A DNA stretch of 64,000 bases, taken from the NCBI RefSeq assembly GCF_005503445.1, contig NZ_SCOH01000004.1, forward strand, positions 62,001 through 126,000. Direction: 5' to 3'. Under the pieces are notes generated by a model. It did not search any database. It worked only from the letters and a program-made list of their open reading frames with translations, and was not told where the DNA came from. Of the stretch, positions 31,662-39,976 are shown piece after piece (position 1 is the stretch's first letter; each line of letters opens with the position of its first letter). The stretch comes from Chitinivorax sp. B (GTDB lineage Bacteria > Pseudomonadota > Gammaproteobacteria > Burkholderiales > SCOH01). A program made the translations under genes and the position numbers.

Positions 31662-32936
31662 ATGAAGTGGCAGTTGAAGGCAAGCATTGGGATAGTCATA
31701 TCTGGCTTGGTGCAATTGACCAATGCCGGACAATTTGAATTCAATGGCTATATGCGCGCCGGTGTCGGGCTGAACAGCAAAGGGGGAACACAAGTCTGCT
31801 TCGGTTTGCCTGGTGCCGATACCAAATGGCGACTGGGCAATGAATGCGATTATGTAATCGAACCCAACCTGATCTACCAATTTGGCAAGCAGGATGATGG
31901 ATCAAGTTGGAAAGTACAATTCATGCCTTCCGTCTACCGCGCCTGGGGACAAAATGAGTTTGGTGACGATATTCGAGACAATGGCGTGCCTGTCGGCAAG
32001 TACCATGGCACTGATGAACTGATCACCCGCATGGGCCAAGTCTTCATCGCCAGCGAGAATATACCGCAACTGGGCGATGGTGGCGTATGGGCCGGTCGGC
32101 GATTCTATGACCGGGTACAGTTGGGTATCAACGACCAGTTTCTGGAAAACCACGATGGTGATGGTGCGGGCATCGAAAATATCCATCTCGGCGACGCCCG
32201 CCTGAGTTACGCCTTGCTGATGAACCCACGTGCTGGCACCCGAACCAAAACCGGGATCAACAGCGCTAACAACCAAACCTATGAACATGCCTTCCGCCTG
32301 ACAGATATCAAAACCGTGACAAATGGCAGCCTGGCCATCTATGCAGGCCATCGCCGCAACGCGTATAGCCCCGATATCGTCGACAACGTCGAGCACAAAA
32401 GCGATAAAACCTATTCGCGTATTGGCGTCTATCACAACCTGGCCACGCCAAGCACGGGGGGCAGCAACTTCCTAGGCTTCAAATACGAGAAACAGGATCA
32501 GACCAAGATTTGGCGCGTAGTCACACAGCAAACCGGCATGATTGCCAGTGTTGGAACTGGCTGGGACCTCATAACGGAATACCGGGTAACCGATAACAAT
32601 AGCAAACAGGAGAAATGGTTCTCGATCGGTGCTCGCACTGATACCCACGTCATTGGCCCGTTCCGTTTCCTTGTCGAACTTGGCAACGATCAGGTCAAAC
32701 CCAATGAAGGCGAAACCCGCAACATGACCAAACTGACACTGATGGGCGCTATTTCAGCCGGCAAAGACCCTGGCTCCCGCCCGACCTTTCGCCTGTTCTA
32801 CACCTACGCAAAATGGAACGAGGCCGCCCGAAAAGTACTGGCCAACAATTGGATAACAGGTGACCGCACCAACCGTGTATACGGCAACGACACCAGCGGT
32901 GCTTCGATTGGAGCCCAGGTCGAGGCCTGGTGGTAA
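31662..32936 (+). CDS. LamB-type carbohydrate porin (maltoporin family)
   Basis: Outer-membrane sugar channel. 424 residues from the ATG at 31662 (AAGGAG six bases upstream); an upstream in-frame ATG at 31623 lacks both a signal and a ribosome-binding site. Signal peptide MKWQLKASIGIVISGLVQLTNA. The mature start FEFNGYMRAGVGLNSKGG with the Cys pair around TQVCFGLPGA...LGNECDYV is the LamB/ScrY pattern, and the C-terminus ends in aromatic Trp-Trp as needed for outer-membrane insertion. It should admit the oligosaccharide used by the adjacent importer and glucosidase. Confidence 0.9.
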   Translation: MKWQLKASIGIVISGLVQLTNAGQFEFNGYMRAGVGLNSKGGTQVCFGLPGADTKWRLGNECDYVIEPNLIYQFGKQDDGSSWKVQFMPSVYRAWGQNEFGDDIRDNGVPVGKYHGTDELITRMGQVFIASENIPQLGDGGVWAGRRFYDRVQLGINDQFLENHDGDGAGIENIHLGDARLSYALLMNPRAGTRTKTGINSANNQTYEHAFRLTDIKTVTNGSLAIYAGHRRNAYSPDIVDNVEHKSDKTYSRIGVYHNLATPSTGGSNFLGFKYEKQDQTKIWRVVTQQTGMIASVGTGWDLITEYRVTDNNSKQEKWFSIGARTDTHVIGPFRFLVELGNDQVKPNEGETRNMTKLTLMGAISAGKDPGSRPTFRLFYTYAKWNEAARKVLANNWITGDRTNRVYGNDTSGASIGAQVEAWW

Positions 32937-33280
32937 TCCATTCATTACGACATACGACGATGGTGGGGTAACACCCATCATCGCCTGATTGCTACAGCTC
33001 ACTGATATGAACCACTTCTACAAATGACTGCCGCGTCTCCGTCACTCGACGAATCCACCGTCTGAAGGCTATAGGCATAGTGCAAATCAACCGACATCGG
33101 CAGGGTGCGGCCCATTGGCATCACTTAACCTCGCCCGTGTAAATTTGTCTGTCCCTGCTGCCTGCCCCTGCCTGATATAACTGAGTAGATAAGCTTCATC
33201 AGTCACTGGTGACTTGGACTTGATCATCAGACATGCAAACCATACAAACCCAGAAGAAACACCCGAACAAGCCAACAAGA
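32937..33280. other. Intergenic gap with a hairpin after the porin
   Basis: 344 bp between convergent genes. CGATGGTGGG/CCCATCATCG (32958-32983) makes a 10-bp stem with a 6-nt loop just past the porin stop but without a T run, so it may be an RNA-stabilising hairpin or weak terminator. Nothing else recognised. Confidence 0.5.
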
Positions 33281-33910
33281 TCAAATCTCATCAAGTGCAC
33301 CTTGCAAGTGACGTTGATCGGCCCACAAATCAATTTGCCAGTGCCCATTTTGATAAGATAGCCAGTTCAACGCCGCATTGGGAATAGGATAGTCGCGTGG
33401 CTCGTTGATCGCCGCACCAGTTGCCAGCCTATTCACCATGTGTAACACGCCTCCATGGGTCACAACCAACACCGTCATGCCGACATGGGTCGCCACAATT
33501 TGCCGTAATGCCATACTGACACGCGCTGCAAAACCAACCAGAGATTCGCCACCATCGGGCAAAGTAAAATGCAAATCACGTGCTGCAAATGTTGCATGGA
33601 TAGCTGGATGTAACTGTGCAGCTTCCGCATGCGTCAACCCTTGGAACACACCGAAATGTCGCTCGCGCAACAGTTGCATTTCAACAATTGGCAAACCCAG
33701 TTGTAATGCCGCGGCCCCCGCTGTTTGGCGAGCCCGGGTCAGGTCGCTGCTGTAAATGGCATGGAAAGTATGCACAGACAATCCATTGGCTGTTGCCTCT
33801 GCTTGTGCCAAACCATTTGCATTCAACCGGATATCAAGATGACCTTGCAGACGACGTTCGACATTCCAGTCCGTTTCGCCATGGCGTACCAGGCACAGCC
33901 TTGTTTTCAT
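33281..33910 (-). CDS. Histidine phosphatase family protein (phosphoglycerate mutase-like)
   Basis: 209 residues. The phosphohistidine motif is LVRHGETDWN (R9-H10-G11), followed by GHLDIRLNANGLAQA, SSDLTRARQTA, the second catalytic region RERHFGVFQGLTHAEA, and VTHGGVLH near residue 150. These are the marks of the branch that includes cobalamin alpha-ribazole phosphatase and GpmB-like enzymes. No cobalamin genes are near, so the substrate cannot be given. Stands alone. Confidence 0.88.
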   Translation of the reverse strand: MKTRLCLVRHGETDWNVERRLQGHLDIRLNANGLAQAEATANGLSVHTFHAIYSSDLTRARQTAGAAALQLGLPIVEMQLLRERHFGVFQGLTHAEAAQLHPAIHATFAARDLHFTLPDGGESLVGFAARVSMALRQIVATHVGMTVLVVTHGGVLHMVNRLATGAAINEPRDYPIPNAALNWLSYQNGHWQIDLWADQRHLQGALDEI

Positions 33911-34217
33911 CCCACAACCACCTGTGTCAAAACAGCTATTCTACAAGCGTGGTAGGAAGATCATGCAAAAGAAAACGCCTTGCAGTCGGCAAGGCGTTCT
34001 GGGAGAAAATTGGAGTGGCAGCTTACACTGCCACCCCAAGCTACCTGCCACGATCAGCGCGGCACGGCAGGGGCAAATCAGGCGCCGGGCTTAGTCAGCT
34101 CAGACCAAACCACATATACGCAGCCCGCACTTTATCCCTAGCACTCGTAAGGATACTTGATAATTTGTGCGTTTAACGGCGTTATTATTCGGGATTACCC
34201 GAATCCAGGTCACATTG
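33911..34217. other. Intergenic region with two hairpins, possible small RNA on minus strand
   Basis: Between creA and the histidine phosphatase (both minus). Reading the minus strand, a GC-rich, foldable segment (about 34150-34010) with GTGGCAG/CTGCCAC (34015-34034) is followed by a strong terminator at 33974-33998. There is no open frame of note. It could be the 3' UTR of creA or an independent RNA. Confidence 0.4.
33965..33998 (-). terminator. Rho-independent terminator on minus strand
   Basis: AACGCCTTGC/GCAAGGCGTT, a perfect 10-bp stem with a 5-nt loop, followed on the minus strand by TTCTTTTG. It is about 220 nt past the creA stop codon and 55 nt before the phosphatase start. Confidence 0.7.
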
Positions 34218-34679
34218 TTATTTCATTGGGATCTTCTGATCCAACACTGCCACCGCCGTAATTGCATTATCCGGGCTACCTTCAATGATCCTGTCCGAAT
34301 AGGTTAGATAGGTCAGTGCATTCCGTTTCGGGTCCACAATGCGTACGACACGTACATGCTTGAAAATGAATGACGCACTCTCTCGAAACACTTCCTCCTG
34401 CTTTGGCAGTGGTTTCACAAACTTGATCGGCCCCACTTGCCGACATGCAACCGAAAACCGGGATGGATCTTTTGCCAGGCCAATCGCTCCTTTAAAGCCA
34501 CCAGTCTTGGCACGCGATACGTAGCAAGACACACCTTGCACAATTGGGTCGTCAAATGCTTCCACCACAACCTTGTGATCCGGCCCCAGCAATTGAAAAG
34601 CCGTATCCACCGAGCCGATCTCCTCGGCCCCGGCCAAACCACACCAAGCAATCATCACACCTGCCAGAAATCGTTTCAT
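34218..34679 (-). CDS. creA: CreA family protein
   Basis: 153 residues from the ATG at 34679, which has GGGGAGAA upstream; longer in-frame starts would add a non-conserved tail before the signal peptide. Signal peptide KRFLAGVMIAWCGLAGA, then EEIGSVDTAFQLLGPDHKVVVEAFDDP..VQGVSCYVSRAKTGG, which is the CreA/DUF1318-like pattern, with two conserved Cys. Probably periplasmic; molecular function unknown. Confidence 0.9.
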   Translation of the reverse strand: MKRFLAGVMIAWCGLAGAEEIGSVDTAFQLLGPDHKVVVEAFDDPIVQGVSCYVSRAKTGGFKGAIGLAKDPSRFSVACRQVGPIKFVKPLPKQEEVFRESASFIFKHVRVVRIVDPKRNALTYLTYSDRIIEGSPDNAITAVAVLDQKIPMK

Positions 34680-34807
34680 TTTCTCCCCTTCAGTTTGCAA
34701 TTGGCGCTTGAAAACACCATATCCTCTGACCAGCGGTCGGCATGGCACTTGCACCTATTCACAATCAATGCAACCATACTGTCAATAATAACAGTCAATT
34801 TACCACT

Positions 34808-36052
34808 ATGTACGACCTAAAGCTTACTGCGGAATCCGTTCGCCTGATTCAACTTGCTGCACAAGGCCTATTGACCAAACCACGTCGTAAAGCCACCAAG
34901 ACCGATGTGCTACATACAATCCGGCAGATGGGTGCATTGCAAATCGATACCATTCACGTCGTAGCCCGTAGCCCCTATCTGGTGTTGTGGAGCCGGTTAG
35001 GCGCCTATCAATCGAGTTGGCTGGATGAGCACCTGGCAGAAGGGGCACTGTTTGAATATTGGGCACATGAAGCCTGTTTTCTACCCCGCGAGGACTATGG
35101 ATTGTTTCGCCATCGAATGGTTGACCCGTTATCAATGGGCTGGAAATACTCGCATCAATGGATGGAACAACATCAGGCAGCCATTGCTGAATTGTTGCAG
35201 CACATCCGTAACAATGGCCCGGTTCGTTCCGTCGATTTTGAGAGAAAAGATGGCAAAGGTGGTGGTTGGTGGAGTTGGAAACCAGAAAAACGTTCATTGG
35301 AAGTCCTGTTCACCGCCGGTGTATTGATGGTTGCCCGCCGACAACAGTTTCAACGGGTCTATGACCTTCGGGAACGCGTTCTGCCCGACTGGGACGATGT
35401 CCGTGATCTCAAACCAGATGACCAATGCAAAGCCCAGTTATGGGAACAGGCAGTCCAGGCATTGGGTGTCGCCCGCGCCAGCTGGATTGGCGACTACTAT
35501 CGCACTGGCCGCCTCGTACCACAACCTGCCTTACATCGGCTATGTGACGAGGGCAGATTGGTCTGCGCCCGTGTAGATGGCTGGAAGGATGAGGTCTATC
35601 TTCACCCCTCCCATCTTGCCCTGGTTCAGCAAGCCATGGCAGGGGAACTGACGGCAACCCACAGCACGCTGCTATCTCCGTTCGACCCACTGGTCTGGGA
35701 TCGTAAACGTGCATCGCAACTATTCGGCTTTGACTACAAAATTGAATGTTATACCCCAGCCCCAAAGCGGCAATTCGGTTACTTTGTACTACCCATACTT
35801 CGCCGTGGACAACTGGTGGGCCGACTGGATGCCAAGGCCCATCGCCAGCAGGGCATTTTCGAAGTGAAAGCGCTGTATCTCGAACCAGGTATTCGTACCA
35901 GTAAAACCCTTGCCAGAGATGTCGCTCAATCCATACAAGCCTGCGCAGACTGGCATGGCACCCCTCGGGTAGTGGTTGCTCGCTGTGAGCATACCGACTT
36001 CCTGAAGCAGTTACGTGCCACACTGTCGGAAAAGGAAGGCCACACACAGTAG
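34808..36052 (+). CDS. ycaQ: YcaQ/AlkZ-type DNA glycosylase (winged-helix HTH_42 family)
   Basis: 414 residues from ATG 34808 (E. coli YcaQ is about 410); the frame opens at 34742 but those residues are not family-like. Conserved stretches: AAQGLLTKPRR, GALQIDTIHVVARSPYLVLWSRLG, YWAHEACFLPR, SPFDPLVWDRKRA, YTPAPKRQFGYFVLP. The QID after GAL is the QxD catalytic motif of the YcaQ branch, which unhooks interstrand cross-links and removes alkylated bases. The ribosome-binding site is weak. Stands alone between creA (divergent) and an SDR gene. Confidence 0.9.
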   Translation: MYDLKLTAESVRLIQLAAQGLLTKPRRKATKTDVLHTIRQMGALQIDTIHVVARSPYLVLWSRLGAYQSSWLDEHLAEGALFEYWAHEACFLPREDYGLFRHRMVDPLSMGWKYSHQWMEQHQAAIAELLQHIRNNGPVRSVDFERKDGKGGGWWSWKPEKRSLEVLFTAGVLMVARRQQFQRVYDLRERVLPDWDDVRDLKPDDQCKAQLWEQAVQALGVARASWIGDYYRTGRLVPQPALHRLCDEGRLVCARVDGWKDEVYLHPSHLALVQQAMAGELTATHSTLLSPFDPLVWDRKRASQLFGFDYKIECYTPAPKRQFGYFVLPILRRGQLVGRLDAKAHRQQGIFEVKALYLEPGIRTSKTLARDVAQSIQACADWHGTPRVVVARCEHTDFLKQLRATLSEKEGHTQ

Positions 36053-36087
36053 AATGGATAACAACCCTCTATTGTCGAGCCCCATCT

Positions 36088-37044
36088 ATGCGAATCTTTC
36101 TCACCGGCGCCACCGGTTTTGTCGGCCGTCATCTGATTCCCCGTCTTCAGGCGGATCAGCACCAAGTTGTCGCATTGGTCAGACAGGACAAAGCAGCCGC
36201 TGAGTTGTCGAGTATTGGAGTTGAAGTCGTGCGCGGCGACCTGCGCGATATTCTGCCTTGGGGGGAAGCCATGACCGGCTGTGACTGCCTGATCCATGCC
36301 GCAGCCAAAGTTGCAACCTGGGGAGTCTGGCGAGATTTTGAGCAACACAATATCGTGGCAACACAAAAGCTGCTGGAAGCCGCACGGTACACCGGCATTT
36401 CCCGGTTCATCTACATTAGCAGTGAATCGGTCATGCAAGGCCCACTACCATTGGTGGATGTCGACGAAACATCGCACACCGACCAACATGTATCCTATTA
36501 CGGTCGCAGCAAATATCTTGCTGAACAGGCTGTTCTTGCCCATCAGGGCAATATGCAATGCATTGTGCTACGTCCCACTTTCGTCTGGGGCCGGCATTGC
36601 CCTGCTATTGACACCATTACCCGCAAAGCACGACGTGGCATGTTCATCTGGGTGGATGATGGTCGTTCACCTTTTGAACATTTACATGTACTTAACCTGG
36701 TCGAAGCCATTACCTTGTCGCTACACAAGGGCCGCCACCGCGATATCATGTTGATCACGGATGGAGAACGCCACACGGTACGCGATTTTTTCGTCCCATT
36801 ACTCGCCACACTTGGCGCCCCTTTACCTACCCGCTCGTTTCGTGGCAGCACACTCGCCGGATTCGTCAACATCACAGAGCGCCTCTGGCAAACATTGCAC
36901 CTACCGTTTTCCCCACCCATCAACCGTTTCGAACTGGCCTTCGTGTCGCAGCCACGGCGGTTCAAGATTCAGCGTGCAATGGACATTCTCGGATACGAAC
37001 CAGTTATCAGTTTTAGAGAGGGAATTGGTGCTTTACGGCAATAG
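36088..37044 (+). CDS. NAD(P)-dependent epimerase/dehydratase (extended SDR)
   Basis: 318 residues: NAD(P)-binding GATGFVG (7-13), acidic DLRD segment near 51-54, AAAKVATWG, Ser at about 112-113 (ISSESV) and the catalytic Y138-x3-K142 (YGRSK). Pattern fits sugar-nucleotide or 3-beta-hydroxysteroid-like extended SDRs. Substrate unknown. It starts 35 bp after ycaQ on the same strand, so could be co-transcribed. Confidence 0.88.
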   Translation: MRIFLTGATGFVGRHLIPRLQADQHQVVALVRQDKAAAELSSIGVEVVRGDLRDILPWGEAMTGCDCLIHAAAKVATWGVWRDFEQHNIVATQKLLEAARYTGISRFIYISSESVMQGPLPLVDVDETSHTDQHVSYYGRSKYLAEQAVLAHQGNMQCIVLRPTFVWGRHCPAIDTITRKARRGMFIWVDDGRSPFEHLHVLNLVEAITLSLHKGRHRDIMLITDGERHTVRDFFVPLLATLGAPLPTRSFRGSTLAGFVNITERLWQTLHLPFSPPINRFELAFVSQPRRFKIQRAMDILGYEPVISFREGIGALRQ

Positions 37045-37321
37045 GAACACAGGCAACACTACTTACTACCATGTCACTTGTCGGCAACTCAGGCAATACC
37101 TTGCTGAACGGTTCCCCACACTGCGTGATCCAGCAATTGGACATCATCCTGGTCATTACAGCATTACCTGCAATTTCACCGTCTATGGTCGGACGGCATC
37201 AGATCAGGTAATCCCCGCTGGCCATTGCACTGATGCCACGGTGGCCATAGCAAGATTCTGAAACCTGTATCACCGCCAGCTTGGTGATCGAGGCAATGTC
37301 AACCCACGGTGCCTGTTCCAA

Positions 37322-38575
37322 TCAATTTGCAGTCGCAATTTGTGCGTTGACATGCATGGGCAGCGCATTGGGATCAAATGGTGATCGAGGCACAAATTGC
37401 TTGATCACACCTTGCTGGAAGATCAAACAATGTGTCGATCCACCGAACTGGAAGTATCCCAATTCATCCCCCTTGTTCACATGCTGCCCAACGTACACCT
37501 GAATATTGCAGGACGAAACTTCGGCCATCCCAATGAATACGCACGCCACTTCCCCAATCGATCGATGGTCCGATTGGATTACCACAATCGCCCTTGCGGC
37601 AACGGCAGTAATATAGCCTTGCGAATCATTAGGGCCAGCTGGGTCCAGCCCTTGCGATTCTGCTTCGGAATAGTATGTACCCGGCACATTGTAGGCTGCC
37701 ACGATGGTGCCGCAAATGGGTGCATGCCAGCGATGGTAGTTATAGGCACTCAGGAAAGCCTGGTACACCGTGCCCTGTTCAAATGTACGGGCCAGCTCTC
37801 GGTGTTGGTTGGTAAAAATATCTTCCAACGAATAGGGTTGTGATTTAAACCAGAAATAGTCCTGCAGACTGACATTATCCTGAATATTGTAGGGCGTAGC
37901 CTCGCAAGCACTGATAACCACTTTTGGATTATCCGGTTCAGCGACTGGACGTGCCCCTGGATTGAAACGGCGAGTGAAGAAATCATTCCACGAGATAAAT
38001 CCCCAATGCGGTAACGATGGATCGCATTGAATCCCTTCCATGCTATAGCCAGTGGTCGGCTTCGAATCAAAAGCCGTCGAACTGAACCAGCCTGTCGGAT
38101 CATTGGTATTCAGATACGTGCAGGAATCTGCACTACTGAGATACACACACCAACTGTTCAGTATTTTCTGGAGTTGTGCATTCAGTGCCGGCTCGCGAAA
38201 CAATGCAAAACCGGCTGGCATACACATCGGCCAGTCCAGCAGCGCATTCAGTGGGCAGCCGACCAGCTCGGAAGTACTGAATGGCGAAGACATGGTGATC
38301 ACCTGATTGATCATTAACACCAACTCGTCAATCGATTGATAACCCAGATCAAAGTCTGCGGCCAATGCCTGATTGATTGCATTGGTAAAACCCATGCGCA
38401 GAAACGGATCATCATGGATCAGATTCGCCAATTGTTGCACCACAGGCTTAAGTCGCACATCACCACGCTGAGCTTTCGCTTTAGCCGCCAAGCCACGACG
38501 AAACCCAGCCAATACAGACTCATTATCCGGCAGCCACCCACCCAAACGACGCTTTACATTTGATACGCTGGTCAT
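37322..38575 (-). CDS. Phosphatidylserine decarboxylase-like protein with PsiD-type N-terminal domain
   Basis: 417 residues from the ATG at 38575, which has AAGGAG seven bases upstream; the frame opens at 38614. The N-terminal half (about 30-160) with GCPLNALLDWPMCMPAGFAL and LNSWCVYLSSADS matches the domain found in fungal PsiD-type tryptophan decarboxylases. The C-terminal half is a phosphatidylserine-decarboxylase fold: YNYHRWHAPICGTI and the self-cleavage site FGGSTHC, where Ser381 would become the pyruvoyl group. No membrane anchor is visible, so a soluble amino-acid decarboxylase is more likely than a lipid enzyme. Substrate is not known. Downstream (same strand) of the 38910 gene. Confidence 0.8.
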   Translation of the reverse strand: MTSVSNVKRRLGGWLPDNESVLAGFRRGLAAKAKAQRGDVRLKPVVQQLANLIHDDPFLRMGFTNAINQALAADFDLGYQSIDELVLMINQVITMSSPFSTSELVGCPLNALLDWPMCMPAGFALFREPALNAQLQKILNSWCVYLSSADSCTYLNTNDPTGWFSSTAFDSKPTTGYSMEGIQCDPSLPHWGFISWNDFFTRRFNPGARPVAEPDNPKVVISACEATPYNIQDNVSLQDYFWFKSQPYSLEDIFTNQHRELARTFEQGTVYQAFLSAYNYHRWHAPICGTIVAAYNVPGTYYSEAESQGLDPAGPNDSQGYITAVAARAIVVIQSDHRSIGEVACVFIGMAEVSSCNIQVYVGQHVNKGDELGYFQFGGSTHCLIFQQGVIKQFVPRSPFDPNALPMHVNAQIATAN

Positions 38576-38909
38576 CGCACTTCTCCTTGATGTGTAGCTA
38601 CAAGCTCCATGCATCCCTTACTCTACAGGCTTTGACGGACGATCAAGCGAAAGCCCACCAATACCCTCTGGATGCAGCCTAGATGACGTTTCTTACATCG
38701 CCAAATCGGGAAATGGGGAAATAGCGGCCTTAATGCCAATGCACAAACATCAAACAGTCGCACGATTACCAAGGCTTAATACTCAACACTCATATCATAT
38801 TGAGGACACATGCCACTCGCAGCTGCGGTGTCTTCGTTCAAGCACAAAAAAACTTGGCGCATCATCACTGATGCGCCATACGTCGCCAGACTTCCTAACG
38901 ACCTACCAA
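38576..38909. other. Intergenic gap holding a terminator and the promoter of the PsiD-like gene
   Basis: 334 bp between two minus-strand genes. A strong terminator at 38845-38878 shows that the upstream gene is a separate transcription unit. The remaining 270 bp should carry the decarboxylase promoter; no clear -35/-10 pair stands out. Confidence 0.5.
38845..38878 (-). terminator. Rho-independent terminator
   Basis: On the minus strand, TGGCGCATCA/TGATGCGCCA form a perfect 10-bp stem with a 4-nt loop followed by AGTTTTTTT. It lies about 30 bp after the stop of the 38910-39557 gene. Confidence 0.9.
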
Positions 38910-39557
38910 TCAAAAAGTCGCATCCGATATTTGGGTTGGAATGTTCGGGTTGAGCGTGACAACATGCGTCGCCATGTTGAACAGCTGTGGCTGTATGACA
39001 AAACGCCACCCACCGTTTCGGTAGTAAAGGAAATTGAAGGCATTGGGCGCCGGCATCTGCTGATTGGCGTCACCATAGTCATCAAAGCTGATGAACGAGA
39101 TAACCTCACGCCCCTGATTCCGAATGAGCTGATTGATTTGCTGATTACCCGGATGCTGATTGTGATACACCCGAATCATATTTGCACCCAATGGCGATTC
39201 CGTCACTACCAGTGCACATCCATTCATCGCGGCCGTAAACACAAACTTGCAGCGTGGATTCACTTTCGGCACATCCACAAACCCTGGTAACACCATGCCT
39301 TGTACAAAGGGACACCAATAGGCTTGAATCGGCTGGTCCCCATGAAGTACCTGCCCTACGGGTGTCAGCGTGACTTGGTGAGCTTGCCCCTCACCCTGCA
39401 AATCAAATACACCCTCTTTCAGCGTATTCAACATCGTATTCTGCATTTGATTGGCCCGGTTGGCCTGGCCTCGCATAAACCAGGCAACACCATTGATTGC
39501 TCGCTGCTTGATGTACCAGAGCGGGTCTGCCATAAAGAGTGCGTTGTGTCCGTTCAT
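38910..39557 (-). CDS. Hypothetical protein, possible Cys-His deamidase-like domain
   Basis: 215 residues, no signal peptide or membrane helix, Asn/Gln-rich (QANRANQMQNTM). The C-terminal half has FTAAMNGCALVVTE (Cys114) followed by MIRVYHNQHPGN (His132). The pattern small-G-C-x-x-V-V, then a hydrophobic strand ending in His, resembles the Cys-His pair of CNF1/BLF1-type glutamine deamidases, but this is a motif-level guess. Shine-Dalgarno AAGG is present and a strong terminator follows, so the gene is probably real. It lies upstream of the PsiD-like gene on the same strand. Confidence 0.65.
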   Translation of the reverse strand: MNGHNALFMADPLWYIKQRAINGVAWFMRGQANRANQMQNTMLNTLKEGVFDLQGEGQAHQVTLTPVGQVLHGDQPIQAYWCPFVQGMVLPGFVDVPKVNPRCKFVFTAAMNGCALVVTESPLGANMIRVYHNQHPGNQQINQLIRNQGREVISFISFDDYGDANQQMPAPNAFNFLYYRNGGWRFVIQPQLFNMATHVVTLNPNIPTQISDATF

Positions 39558-39976
39558 ATCAACCTTAACTGGATTATTGTTGTACCCTGATGTCGCTGAC
39601 AGTTAGGCAAGCCAATGCGTTGCGACACCGAAACACAGCATATGACTGCCCTCGCCCGAATTAGTTACGTAGCTAGTAACATAATGTTGGAATGGTTCGC
39701 ATGGCATTCAGATCAGCGGATGAATCCCGATCGTCAGGCAAGGGTACACGCCTGGACCATAGCGGGTACCACAATGGGTCAACATGATCATCCGCGCTTA
39801 CATTCCGAACATGAACACACAGAGCACGGTCGCAAGCACCAAACTGCACAAAGTTCACCTGAGTCTCGATCAAACACACGCGATTTGGCCCATCTGATTG
39901 ATTAGGAAAAAAGAGCTGGAACGCATCATCCTCCCAAAAGCAAATTGGACAGATATCATTTGAACCTGGTGGTTCG
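39558..39976. other. Intergenic gap, divergent promoters expected
   Basis: 419 bp between divergently transcribed genes. Open frames here have no recognisable features. It should contain promoters for both neighbours; none is strong enough to call. Confidence 0.5.

Noticed and set aside
33999-34160. 6S, 4.5S or tmRNA gene between creA and the phosphatase gene
   Set aside because: The sequence lacks the conserved signatures of each that I could recall; kept only as an unnamed small-RNA candidate.
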